A stretch of DNA of 64,000 bases from Vandiemenella viatica (taxonomy: Eukaryota; Arthropoda; Insecta; Orthoptera; Morabidae), in NCBI GenBank assembly GCA_031002005.1, contig JARYHS010006964.1, positions 1,612,001-1,676,000 on the forward strand. Reading direction: 5' to 3'. Below are positions 24,800 through 37,553 of the stretch, one piece after another (the stretch's first letter is position 1; each line of letters opens with the position of its first letter). The position numbers and the translations under genes were made by a program. The notes beneath the pieces were generated by a model. It ran no database searches and was not told the origin of the DNA. It was given only the letters and a program-made list of their open reading frames with translations.

Positions 24800-24985
24800 G
24801 AGACATTTTTTTAAGCTATACTGATCTCTTAAGGGCGGCATGACTAAAAAGCCTACCCTTACCTGACTCAAGCCTCCACCCAAACGAAATCCACTCAAGT
24901 CCCCACAAAAAAAAAAAATCCGCTCCAGCCCCCTCATACCAAAATTCGCTCAAACCCCTCCCAAACCAAAATCCTGGATCCCCTA
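24800..24985 (-). repeat. C-rich short tandem repeat, possible element end
   Basis: Four diverged units of about 25-30 bp: AAATCCACTCAAGTCCCC, AAATCCGCTCCAGCCCCC, AAAATTCGCTCAAACCCC, AAAATCCTGGATCCCC. The minus-strand wording GGATCCAGGATTTTGG followed by G-rich runs resembles subterminal sequence of insect DNA transposons (recollection). No partner end was found. Confidence 0.4.
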
Positions 24986-24999
24986 CTATTTGAATTAGT

Positions 25000-27040
25000 T
25001 GTGATTAATCAGACAAAAAGAGGGCTTTACTTTCCATACTCAACGTGTAAGAACGTGGAATGGTAAAATTGTTTACTTTAAGCAATGGCGTACAATAGTA
25101 TTGGCAAATAACGTTGCCACAAACTCGGTGAAAAATAGTATAGAAGAAATGTATAGAAACAGAGCTCAGATGATTATTTCTAAAGGAAAAAAAAACCGAA
25201 CGAAACATGTTTTTAATTCAAACTGTAGGATTGAAAAAATTCACACAGCTATAGGCTATTGTGACGAAAATGTTAAAATCTAATGGGAACAACAAAATAA
25301 CAGAATTAAAAAACAGAGCCAACATAATGGAAAAACAAAATAATATAATGTACGATGGATATGTAGGTAGTTATTAGCTAGATTATATAATGCTTAAACA
25401 GGGACTCAGAAACGAAGTATTAAATTGTAATGCATACCAAGACTGATAACGACTCTGATAACAATCTATTTGTTATGAATCTCAGAAGAAATAAGTAACA
25501 ACGAAGGGAAATTTGAATGATACTGAACCAGTTGGAAGTCACCTCACTTGACAGAGAAATCTTGATATCGCATACATGAGTCTCAGGTATTGAAAGGAAA
25601 TCAACAGAAGAAGGATGGAATGAATGGAAGAGTTAGATAAACAAAGCATATAAATAAAAGTAAGCATTAGGAAATAAACAATTATTGAGGATCGCTGGAG
25701 ATGGAAAAAAAAACTGCTCCATATGAAGCAGTAATAGCTCAGTTTTAAAAATCGATTAAATGTAAGATAAAAGAAAACATAGTAAAAAAAAGGCTACAAG
25801 TAAATTGAGAAGAAGTACAAAACGAAAAGGTCGTAGTCAATGCAAACGCAACCTATAAGATAATTAAACAAAAGTTTTTAGAAAAGAAGAATAAATATTA
25901 AAGATGATAATGTAAAACCTTTAAACTTCTGATGATACATTCAACTGATGGTACAGTCTATAGAGAATCTGTTTTAGGTCGATGATTCAAATGACAGTGT
26001 ACTGAAGTGTGAAGGTAATATCCACTAGCTATAAGCTGTCACTCGAAGCCTGAAACTACAATTCTCTTAGTGTGACCTATCGCTTCATCTTTCAAACTGT
26101 TAATGGCAAATTATTTGAGTAAGGTTAGAAAATAAACTATAGTATCCATACCAGATGTACAAAACAGAATTACAACTGAATAGAAATAAGGATATATACA
26201 AATGGTATAGCTTCAATTTTTATGTACAGTTGGTTAGGTATTAAAATTGGAAAAAAATAGTATATTTCAGATATTTGAAATTACAAACGCAAGAAAGGGG
26301 TCAATTGGAAACTATATTCTGAAACGTTCTTGAAATTTTTTTTTTCAATATTTGAGAATAGTTTGGATTTTCTTAAAGAACAAAAAGTTGTTCTGCCACT
26401 ACTGCTTTCAGAAAATATTTGTTCTCATAATATTTTTCTGCATTGCCTGTCATATCACGTTTCAAAAAGAATTCCAAACATCAAAACTACCTTGAGATAA
26501 CATGGAAATGAAAACTTGATGGAAAAGCTAACAACAGAGCCTTATAGTTGACTGATGAGGAGAGAAGTTACAGAAATTTCATGCCTAGATAGCCTTAGAC
26601 TGTTTTAACACTCTGAATATAAATATTTCAAAACAAATCAATTATTCAAATAAGATATGTGGATTATTAATACAACGAATTTTTGATAAAAGAAAATTTT
26701 CTGTAGCATTATATTTCATTTTCCTTCCAAAAGGATACTAGTCACCTGATATAGTTCCATTAGACACATATTTATTCTCACTTCATACTCTTAATATCAC
26801 ACAAACCTCTCAGGATATCAAATAAACAGTGGGATATCCTTTAAGGCAACACCACTAGAGTGTGGTGCAAAACAGCACATTGCAATGATAATTTATTTAC
26901 TATCTGCTCACAGGTAATACATATTGCAAATGTGACAAAACTATATCGGTAATTAAAAGTTATCAGTTAAAACAATATTTGTTGTAAACAAGCTGTACAC
27001 AAGATGTAACTATTTATGTGTGTTTTTGTAATCTTATAAT
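25000..27040. other. AT- and purine-rich spacer, no gene
   Basis: Many A-rich runs and no ORF above about 65 codons. The 25275-25900 part has lysine-rich broken frames that could be an old LINE, but I cannot identify it. Confidence 0.35.
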
Positions 27041-27066
27041 TATTAACCCTCTACAGGCCAGGTGCG

Positions 27067-27302
27067 GTCTCTGTGACCGATGCACTTTTCTATCGGTTCA
27101 TTCCAGTTCACAATGTAGCTCGACGCCTTCGGCCCTCCCCCTACCTTCCTAATTCTGTCTATTATTGCTACCAGTCCAATTGTTGCAGCTGTGCGCATGC
27201 TCATTGTTCAGTTATTTCGTTTCTGCTCAGTTTTCGGTCACCGTGACCGCACCTGGCTTGTTGTGTCGCTCGGTTTTCAGTCAGCGTGACCGCACCTGGC
27301 CT
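27067..27302. repeat. Subterminal palindromic repeats of the piggyBac
   Basis: Three imperfect palindromes of the type GCGGTCAC-n-GTGACCGC occur at the left (near 27064-27082, 27234-27252 and 27276-27296), the last two followed by ACCTGGC-TGTTGTGT. One more lies at the right end, 29344-29362 (GCGGTCACCATGACCGC then ACATGGCC). Clustered copies next to both ends suggest transposase-binding sites (inference). Confidence 0.65.
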
Positions 27303-27337
27303 GTTGTGTGCTTAGTTGTCATTTTACCCAAACAGAA

Positions 27338-29125
27338 ATGAATGTGAATAATTGTGAACAGATCAGAAAGTGGCTTGAAGAAGACTGGATTCCTGAAGAT
27401 GGGAGTGATCCTGATAAGGCCTGGAGTGACACAGAAGTAGCTGATATTCCAGAGAATCATGTACTTCAAGAATCTCATGATTCAGAATCTGAACAACAGG
27501 CAGATTCAGATTCAACTTCAGATGAAGAAGAGCCTACAACAAACTTCCAGGGGAGGACAGATAAAATCAGTCGAAGAGGTAAAACTTATTGTAGTAAAAA
27601 TAATTTTCTTGGGCATGGCTGTTCGCGTACGACTCGTAGTAGAAGACGGTTGCACAACATAGTCTCCGAAACACCCGGTATTCATCGTGAATATAGAGAC
27701 CAAATAAATAGTGAATCGAGTGCAGAAGATATTTGGAATTTTTTATTTGATGAAAACATTCTGAACAAAATCATCGCATCTACAAATCAGCATTTACAAA
27801 AATATAAATGCCAGTATGAAGACAAAAGTAATTGTTACGATGTAGATGTTGTAGAGTTGAGAGCATTGTTTGGTATGCTATATTACTCCGCAATTTTCAT
27901 AGAAAATCATGAAGACTTCACGAACTGGTACGGCTCCAATGGGACTGGTAGAGACATATACAGGTCAATTATTTCTAAAAATAGACTGAAAACCTTGCTG
28001 CTAACCTTACGCTTCGACGACCACATAACAAGAGACGAAAGGCGCAAAACAGACCCTGCAGCTCCCATAACGGAGGTTTTTGATGCTTTTATAACAAATT
28101 CAAGGAGTATTTACTGTATCGGCACATCAGCGTGTGTTGACGAAATGTTAGAAGCATTTCGTGGCCGTTGCAAATTCAAAATGTTTATGCCAAAGAAACC
28201 AGCCAAGTATGGTGTAAAAATTTTGTGCCTCACAGATGCTGAAACAGGATACTAACATAATGCCTATATATACGTTGGAAAAGACTCAGACGGAAAGTAT
28301 TTGCCAGAAGAATGTAAAATATTCAAGAATCCAAGTCAGGCCGTTTTGAAACTTGCTGAACATATCAAAGGGAGTAACAGAAACATAACAGCCGACAATT
28401 GGTTCACGTAAATAGAATTAGTACAGGAACATCAAAGAAAAGGTCTAACATACGTGGGAACAATAAAGAAAAACCAAAAAGAAATACCAGCAGCATTCAA
28501 AGCGTCACCAACACGTCCAGTTGGCTCTTCCTTGTTTGGTTTCCGTTATGATCTAACGTTGGTGTCATATGTACCGAAAAAATCTAAAGCAGTGATTCTC
28601 ATTTCGAGTATACACCATGATTGTACTGTAGATAGTACAACAAAGAAACCGGATATAATTATGTACTATAATGCCAACAAGTTTGGTGTGGACTTATTGG
28701 ATCAGCGTTGCGCCAGTTATAACACGGCAAGAAGAACTCGACGATGGCCAATGGCGATTTTCTATCGACTGCTTGACATTGGTGGCTCAAACGCCTTCGT
28801 CATTTACAATACAGTTCATGAGCAAAAAATACGGAGGTTTGATTTCCTAAAACAACTTGCTGGACAGCTTGCACGATCAAATATGATGCGTCGTGCATAC
28901 AATCACCACATACCACGAGAACTACGTGAGGTTATTCGCAGAATCCTCAAAGTTCCAGAAGAGAAACCCCAAGCTGAAGAAAAATTGGAAAAAAGGAAAA
29001 CATGTTATACATGTGAACTTAAAAAAAAGAGAAAAACTTTTCATGCTTGTTTTATGTGTCGGAAACCTATATGTACAGAATGTAGCCAAACAATGTGTAA
29101 ACAGTGCCGAATTAATTTGGACTAG
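27338..29125 (+). pseudogene. piggyBac transposase, two in-frame stops
   Basis: One continuous frame of 595 codons starts from the methionine at 27338 (MNVNNCEQIRKWLEED). Order: acidic N-terminus (to about residue 75), a basic stretch, the DDE_Tnp_1_7-type core, then a C-terminal cysteine-rich domain (CYTCELKKKRKTFHACFMC then CRKPICTEC and CKQC). Catalytic aspartates are in place: residue 268 (CVDEM), 353 (TADNW), 452 and 455 (GVDLLDQ); the first has the same number as in the cabbage-looper protein. TAA codons at 28253-28255 (residue 306) and 28409-28411 (residue 358) stop the frame, with no frameshift. These could be real mutations or sequencing errors. The 315-codon first part lacks two of the catalytic residues. 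Nothing suggests splicing around the stops. Confidence 0.93.
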
Positions 29126-29409
29126 TCAACACCTTTTTTATTTCATGAATTTATTATGTATAAAGGCACTTCAATTAGGAAATTGTTAAAAAAATGTTCA
29201 AAACAAGTTTGTTGATTTATTCAATAACATCTTCATTGCAGATGTATACTGAAACCGATTTGCGAATAATTCTTTCTCTTTGTTTTTGGTTTATAAAATA
29301 AAAAAGTATTCTCAAATTGTCTTTTAATGTAGCAATAAATTAGCGCGGTCACCATGACCGCACATGGCCTATTAAGTTATAAATAATGACCCGGCCTGTA
29401 GATGGTTAA

Positions 29410-30980
29410 ACTTGGAAATCAAAATGTATTTACATGGGATATTTTCATAACAAATTTATATAGAATATTTAACCTTTTAAAGCTGTCTTTGAAGCCAAAG
29501 AATTGTTATAAACTGGGAAATACAATTTATGTTTACTATGATAATTCATTCAATTGCTTCCTTAAATAAAGTACAAAATAATTGAAAATAAACCACCATT
29601 GCACTGATATTACTAAAAATTAAAATGTGAATCCTATATAATTCTGCTCAAATAAACGATTTGTACACATTGTTGGAAAGTTAATAGAATTTAATTCTCT
29701 GCTTGGAATAAATGAACAGGCAAAGAAGGAACAAAACATTTACCAGAAAGAAATCTGATAGCCACACCACTAAATCCAGTGATTATATTGGCATTCGCTC
29801 AAATATATTATACAAAATATAATTCAAAATAATTATTTGAACATAAATTAAAATAAATTATATACCACAAAATGCATACCACTTCAATACTTTTATTATG
29901 AAAATTGACTAAAAGCTAACACTTTTACTTCATTTCTTATATTAATTTGTATAAAGGATTGTAGAAGAGCAAAAATACTGGGACATATGTAAAATCGAAA
30001 TGTCATTTCAAGTAAATTATTTGTTTATTTTAATTGACAAAAAATTCACAATAATTAAACAGGTATACCTAATAGAAAGTATAAAATGGTAATTCAGCAA
30101 GATTAGCGAAGGAAACTAAATTGTATCTTTATGAATTTATCGTTAATTAAAAAACAAAACAGTTACTAATAAATAGGCAATGAAACGATTTGGAAAAAAT
30201 GATAATTTTCAAGACTCCAAGACAGTAAAAAATCCGCAAAACTACACTAGAAAATAGTCATTCACCTGACTAAATCACATGATCCATTAAGTTAAGAATA
30301 AAAGAAGCACTATGAAAAAAAAGACTAAATAAAATTTGTTCACAAATATCGCACAAAATGGCATTCATCCAATAAAATGGTGCCTATTCAGATTATTTAC
30401 CAAACTAAAATATTTCGAGAAATTCATTATCATCATCATCATTAGATATTTCCAAGATATTTTAATTCACCATCAAATTAAATAATAAAAATACCTTTTA
30501 CTATAGTAAATATTGTCATATTATATAACTCAAATAATATTTTTTAGAAAAAGATTTGTAATAATAAATAGAACATCTGTCCAAATGACTGTACTTCAAA
30601 AATTTAGACTATAAATAAATTACAAAAAAGAATCGGCAAATTGGGTTTTTGGCCAGATGGATCATGAGATATATTTTAACAGCTAAAAATGCTTCTGAGA
30701 TAATAAAAAACCTTCGCAAAATTCGTTATTTACCGGAATAAGTGATCAGATTCATTTTAGATAAAACATTTTAAAAAATCCTTAGATATATACTCTAATG
30801 CCTATTAAAGATTTCCGACCTTACCAAAAACTATACAAAAAAAAACAGATCCCAAGAAAAAAAAAGATATTTTCCTCACACTTCACAATAAATTAAGAGT
30901 ACATACAAATGAATCTTTTAATGAACCTTAAGAATCATAGAGAAAGTAAAAAAAAATTAAAAAACTTCATAAAAAACTGC
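29410..30980. other. AT-rich spacer downstream of the zinc-finger exon
   Basis: No ORF. A short (ATC)n run at 30426-30441. If the zinc-finger exon at 31 kb is live, this would hold its 3' UTR and flank. Confidence 0.4.
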
Positions 30981-30982
30981 TT

Positions 30983-31907
30983 TTATTTAGTATGAATCCT
31001 CTTATGCTTCTTAAGATCTCCAGAATACTTATACGATTTCCCACAAACCACACAAGAAAAAGGACGATCACTGGAATGAACCCTCTGATGAAGTGTCAGA
31101 TCTCTAGAAATTGAGAAATATTTACCACAAATTTCACACGAAAACGGCCGTTCAGCCAAATGAGTCATCTGATGAACCTTAAGATTCCCAAACAGTGTGA
31201 AAGATTTCTTACAAATTTCACATGAAAATGGGCGTTCGCCCAAATGAATTCTTCGATGACGTTTGAGATCTGCAGAGCTGGTAAAAGATTTTAGACAAAC
31301 TTCACAAGAAAATTTACGACTACTGGAATGAATTTTCTGATGTACTTTGAGAGCCCAAGAAAAGGAAAAACATTTTCCACAGATTTCACAAGAAAATGGA
31401 CGTTCATCAGAATGACTCCTCTGATGTCGTTTAAGATATATAGAGCGAGTAAAGGACTTTAAACAAACTTCACACGAGTATAGCCGTTCACCAAAATGAA
31501 TTTTTCGATGTTCTTTCAGATGCCCAGACTTTGTAAAGGATTGTACACAAATTTCACATGAAAATGGGCGTTCACCTAGATGAATCCTCCGATGTATTTT
31601 CAGATCACCCGACTGCTTAAATGCTTTTCCACAAACTTCACAAGGAAACGGACGTTCATCAGAATGAATTCTTTGGTGGGTTTTGAGATTCCCAGCCAAT
31701 GAGAAACATTTTCCACAAACTCCACAAGAAAATGGTCGTTCGCCTGAATGAATCCGCTGATGTCGTTTAAGATCCACAGAGCGAGTAAATGATTTTCCAC
31801 AAACTTCACATGAACATGGGCGTTCATCAGAATGACTTCTTTGATGATTTTCAAGAACTCTGGAAAGTGAAAAATGTTTTTCACAATATTTATTAGAGCA
31901 TGGCCGC
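30983..31907 (-). CDS. C2H2 zinc-finger protein, C-terminal exon
   Basis: The frame is open from just below a TAG at about 31908 down to TAA at 30983-30985. It encodes ten complete C2H2 fingers (C-x2-C-x12-H-x3-H) with near-perfect 28-residue spacing and HSGERPF/HLGERPF linkers, preceded by one finger whose first cysteine is Asn (RPCSNKYCEKHF). Predicted helix residues differ between fingers (for example QSGDLKI, KSGHLKE, RSIYLKR), as expected for a sequence-specific DNA-binding protein. No ATG lies in frame upstream, and the TAG occupies the Glu position of a TGERP linker. So this is either the last exon, joined by splicing at an AG there, or a 5'-broken gene. The stop TAA is embedded in an AATAAA. 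Likely nuclear. Paralogue of the dead array at 1-1300. Confidence 0.8.
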
Positions 31908-31909
31908 TA

Positions 31910-33045
31910 ACCTACATAGATCCCATTAGAGTAAAAAAGTGTAAACGAGTTTTTGACTTTTACTCTAGGTACCAGTTCATTTAATATATTTCGCTCATTA
32001 TATTTTTCATAATTTAACCCTTAACTGTTTATTTTATTAATAACTAGATACCTTTTTATGCCGGAATTCACTGACAAGCCAGTTATAGGAAATAGCTGCT
32101 TATGGATGTGGCACTGACAGTCACTAAATTCACTATAAATAAAAAATAACTGGTGTAGTACTAGGTAACAGTTTCAAATCCATGGAAATGTTGATACTCA
32201 ACTCATAGAAACAATAATACAGATAATATACACATTATCACATAGACCTTTTTTAATCAAATCTAAGTTTTACAAGAATTAATAAGTTGTATATGCATTT
32301 CTGACAGATGCTATAAGCTGAACCTGAAAAGCCCTCCTGTGAAAAATCAAACGAAATATCATAACAAAATATTTGGTAAACTATCAGAATTAACAGGCAA
32401 AAACTAGCGATTATATTACAAGAAAAAACCATTAAGTAAATTTACGAATAATATAAATACAAACAATAAGAAATTAAGAAAATGTTTTCTTGAAAGAGTG
32501 GAGGCTTTTCTAGTGCACCAGCTGTGTAAAACGTTCACATAGCGTTATTTAGAGAAGACCCCCAAAAATTTATATGAAATATTTTTTGTTGACTATGGAC
32601 ATTTCCAGCAGTAAACTAACGACTTATCTTTTCAACAAATAGATAAGAATTATCTATAAAATAATTTAAGATGTCTAGTTAGTAAGATCCAATATGCATT
32701 TTATGTTAACAACAATAAATATAACAGAAACATAATTTTAAATATTATGTTAGGTATATATGTCACATTTAGATAATTGTAAACCTATTTTTTAAAAAGG
32801 GTTCCATACCCGGTTTAACTATAATAAGCAGTATTGATATTATTAGCAAATGATCACTTGAAATAACTAAAAAAATTCACATAATATATAAATAAATTCA
32901 TCCATGAATGGAGTATTAAAAGAGCTGTATGAATATGAAATCAATGTAACAAACTTACAACGCCAAACACAATTTCTACCCTGGGAACTACAAATTTTAC
33001 ATACAAATTAAATTGAAAACAAGGAACGATATAGGGATTAATATT
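31910..33045. other. AT-rich stretch upstream of zinc-finger exon
   Basis: No ORF, repeat or promoter recognised. It could hold an intron of the zinc-finger gene. Confidence 0.35.
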
Positions 33046-34784
33046 TCATTACTACAGATAAAGGCAAGATGACTGGGGTGAATATAAAGACAAGATCATA
33101 TATTAAAATGTTTTAACAAAATTCTTAGTTATACAGAAGTGAAAGGTATTTCAAAACGAATGATGTGTGAACATCCACACCTGACACAAGGCTGAGCCAG
33201 AGATGCATGGAAGGTGATAGGAAAATGCCTGAAGATAGTTGTGGTAAAGTATTTCATCTTAAATACTACTCAAAGTAAAATAAAAAGAATACATTTTCCA
33301 AAAGCTATAAATTTTGGATGTTTAAAATAATAATAAATACACAATTATTATATATATACCAAACAAAAGTGACAGGTTTATAGGTAGGGATTCCTAATGT
33401 TTAAGATGTGTTGTTTGACCAGTCCCCAGTTAAATAGTTTTAGAGATGTAGTAGAGTTATAAAAAACTCTAACTGAAAACAAGTGTAGAGATTGTTAAGA
33501 ATCGCCTGAGCCAGCATGGACTCCTCTGGATATTTTAGGCTGGCAATATAAACTGTTTGCTAGTGGCCATTTATTCTGATGGATACGTGTTTAGGAATGG
33601 GGTCTTTGTAAGGAGCTTTGCAGTAAAGGCAGCTATGTAGGAATATTAAATGTGTAATAGTGCAACTGGCGTATCCAACAACAAGAAAAGTTTCCTATGA
33701 CAGGATTGTAATAAGTAGTGGTGACTGAATGCATGCTGCAAGTTTTTCAGTGTAGTCTGTTGTACAGAGTAGAGCATTGTTGAAGCCTGAGTCAGGTGAA
33801 TACTTGTGGATCAAATATTCTTCAGATTGGGAGATCACTTAATAGCCCTTTCATTGCCACCACAAAAATTAGTATGCAATAACTAGAAGGTAACATTCAC
33901 CAGTGATACTAACATTTTTCACCTTTACTAATGACAGTTTCCTGTAACAAGCAACAACTGCCAGATTTAAAGGTAAATACTTACCCTGCAAATTGAGGGT
34001 GAAAACACAAACTTTGCTTTAATTTCTCTCATACATTTCAACCAACATTCACAACATATTTCATCATACAGTGAAAGGTAGCCTGAATTCCAATAATACA
34101 GATTTAGAAAAGGTATCTCCAAAACATAACAAGCAACAGAGTTCCCTATCTTCTCGCACCACTAAGCTGTCATCTCAAATAATGCATAACTGGTATGTCT
34201 TTCTTCAGCCACAATAGCCCTCTTGATGTAAACTTTGATAATTATGAGGTTATTTTGTGTATCAATATTTGTATATAATTATCATATAGAATTGCACAGT
34301 ATGCTAAATCAGAATGCTGGGTACTTCTAGGAATTTATCATCTGTATAGGAATTAAAGTAACCAAAATATATCCTCTAGCATGCAATAACAAAGGACATG
34401 GTCTTAAGATCAGAATATCTATCAGTAACTTGGTGACTATAGTGTCCTGTAGTACAAAGGGTCTTTTAAACTGCTCAGTACAGTAGTTCCTAAAGTTTGT
34501 GACAGTTATTGTATCTTAAAATAAATCGTGTGTGAGTAGACTTTGGGAATTGTTTAATAAAGCTTTGATTAAATCATATTGTTCAGGGTTAGCGGTAAAC
34601 TAGTGTCATCTACTGTTATAAGGAGTACAGCAAGTGTTATCAGGGTACTCTGGTAGTTTAAGAAGCTGCTCCATTCAGTAATATCTATTCTAAGTAATAT
34701 TGTGTTTTAATCCCTTATAGAGTATTGTTCTTGCTACTTTAAATTAGTTTGGCAGGTACTTGAAGGTCATGGGAAAAATAACGC

Positions 34785-35765
34785 ATGGAAAATGTGGCAT
34801 CTGTCGCAGGAATAAAAAAGAATGGAGTGCTGTTTAGTGGATGTAAGAAAGAGTTTCATTGGTCATATAGCGGAGAGGAAACATGGGAGACAAATTGGGC
34901 TCTCCTATGGGTTTGTCCACTTTGCATTAGGGGGAAAAAATATCGGGGACACAGGCGAAACTATCAGGGAGACTGGTGAAATGATCAGGGAGTTGTGGGA
35001 AAGAGTAAGGGTCCTTGAGGCTCAGCCTGTGGAAACTTGGCCCGTATAGGCATAGCTTATGGAGGCCCAGCCTGTGGGGGCCCAGGCCTTGGAAGCTCGG
35101 CTTATAATGGCCGAAAGCAGAGATGGTGGGTGAAGTGAGAAGGCAGAGAAGGGTAGTTAAGAACTGATAACACGTTATAGGGGAAATAGCGTCAACAGGA
35201 TGTAGAAGTGAGATGCTCCAGAAATTGTGGGGAAAAATAGGTTTGACCTGTTACCAGAATCATGTAGAGAGGAGTGTTATGTAGGTAAGCTACAGCAGGC
35301 ATTTAGGGATAGAGCCATGCTACGAAAGAATAGAGAAAAAGGTTTCTGCTCCTAGATAGTAGCCGTGGGAGAGGCTTAGGCCATCTTTTGCATGAACAGC
35401 TGGGTATAGGCTATCAGGTCACAATTTTTCAAACCTAGTGCAAATTTAGGTCAGGAAATAAAGGATATACATTCAATCTGTAGGGGTTTCACCATAGAAG
35501 TGATAGTGGGACACATTATTGGTACAGTGTACTGAATGATCTCAAGAAAGTGTTGAAGGTGTTACAGCATATCAGGGTCGATTCGAAGGCCGTCAAGACC
35601 AGCCATAGTTGAATCATGCTGTGATGTGGGTAAACGTGGAAACAGAGGTGCTACCTGGGGATGGCATTAGTTCTCTTATGGGGATAGTGACCGTGGAGAA
35701 CATTGGTCGATAGTGCTTCTCTACGCATTGCCTACACCTAAACAGGAGGGGCACGGATGACAATT
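34785..35765 (+). pseudogene. CR1-type LINE ORF1, copy A
   Basis: Reading through frame changes, the order is a PHD-like cysteine finger (KCGICRRNKKE, then SGCKKEFHWSYSGEE and WVCPLCIRG), a short coiled-coil (ETIRETGEMIRELWERVRVL) with EAQPV repeats, a long decayed middle, and an esterase-type tail with CLHLNRRG near 35740. PHD plus SGNH-esterase ORF1 is known for CR1-like non-LTR retrotransposons. Many stops; dead. The block 34785-35049 is nearly identical to copy B. Confidence 0.7.
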
Positions 35766-37553
35766 ATAGAAAAACACGAACTTTTTAACTAAAAATATAT
35801 TTCAGGGATAGTTTCAGCAAATAGAAGAATGGTACAAGTACAATGGAGATCATGTGGGTGAATATAAAAACAAAATCCTTAGTCATACAGAAGGTGAAAG
35901 GTATTTCAAGAGGAATGATGTGTCAATATTCAGACCTGCCACAAGGCTGAGCCAGAGATAATGAGGGGTGGTATTGCCAAGGAAGGTGATAGGTCATTTA
36001 CTGAAGATAGTTGTAGTAAAGTATTTCATCTTAATAACTACTCAAAGTAAAATAAAAAGAATACATTTTCCAAAAGCTATAAATTTTGGATGTTTAAAAT
36101 AATAATAAATACACAATTATTATATATATACCAAACAAAAGTGACAGGTTTATAGGTAGGGATTCCTAATGTTTAAGATGTGTTGTTTGCCCAGTCCCCT
36201 GCTATAGATATGTAGTAGAGTTAGGAAAAACTCTGACAGAAAACAAGTGTATGGATTGTTAAGATTCGCCTGAGCCAGCATGGACTGCCCCTGGATATTT
36301 TAGGCTGGCAATATAAATTGTTTGTTAGTGGCCATTTATTCTGACGGGTACTTGTTTAAGAGTGAGATCTTTGTAAGGAGCTTTGCAGTAAGGCAGCTAT
36401 GTAGGAATATTAGATGAGTAATAGTGCAACTGGCATATCCAACAACAGGAAAAGTTTCCTATGACAGGATTATAATATGTAGGGGTGACTGAATGCATGC
36501 TGCAAGTTTTTCAGTGTTGTCTGTTGTACAGAGTAGAGCATTGTTGAAGCCTGAGTCAGGTGAATACTTGTGGATCAAATTATTCTTAAGATTGGGATAT
36601 CACTTAATAGCACTTTCATTATCACCACAAGAATTAGTATGCAATAACTAGAAGGTAACATTCAACAGTAATACTAACATTTTTCACCCTTACTATTGAC
36701 AGTTTCCTGTAACAAGCATCAACTACCAGATCTAAAGGTAAATACTTACCCTGCAAATTGAGGGTGAAAACACAAACTTTGCTATAATTTCTCTCATACA
36801 TTTCAACCCACCTTCAGAACATATTTCATCATAGAGTGAAAGGTAGCCTGAATTTCAATAATACAGATTTAGAAAAGGTATCTCCAAAACATAAAAAGCT
36901 ATAGAGTTCCCTATCTTCTCGCACCACTAAGCTGTCATCTCAAATAATGCATAACTGGTATATCTTTCTTGAGATATAATAGCCATCTTGTAAACCTTGA
37001 TAAATTATGAGGTTTTTTTGTATAAATATTTGTATATAATTATCATATAGATTTGCACAGTATGCTAAATCAGAATGCTGGGTACTTCTACGAACTTATT
37101 TTCTGTATATGAACCATAGTAACCAACATATATCCTATAGCATGCACTTACAAATGACGTGGTTTTAAGATCAGAATATCTATCAGTAACTTGGTGACTA
37201 TAGTGTCCTGTAGAACAAAAGGGTCTTTTAAACTGCTCAGTACAGTAGTTCCTAAAGTTTGTGACAGTTATTGTATCTTAAAATAAATCGTGTGTGAGTA
37301 GACTTTGGGAATTGTTTAATAAAGCTTTGATTAAATCATATATTGTAGAGATTAGAGGTACTGTTCAGGGTTGGCGGTAAACTAGTGTCATCACTGTTAT
37401 AAGGAGTATCAGGGTACTCTGGTAGTTTAAGAAGCTGCTCCATTCAGTAATATCTATTCTAAGTAATATTGTGTTTTAATCCCTTATAGAGTATTGTTCT
37501 TGCTACTTTAAATTAGTTTGGCAGGTACTTGAAGGTCATGGGAAAAATAACGC

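Larger units (their letters stand above)
27047..29405 (+). mobile_element. piggyBac-family transposon
   Basis: TTAA target sites stand at 27043-27046 and 29406-29409. The inverted ends are CCCTCTACAGGCCAGGTGC and, reversed on the right, CCATCTACAGGCCGGGTC. Length 2359 bp, typical of piggyBac. One transposase frame fills the middle. Near-perfect ends and a frame interrupted only by two point nonsense codons suggest a young insertion. Confidence 0.95.

Noticed and set aside
31600..31884. 94-codon frame overlapping the zinc-finger exon
   Set aside because: It is the shifted-frame shadow of the same fingers (VKFVEKH wording).
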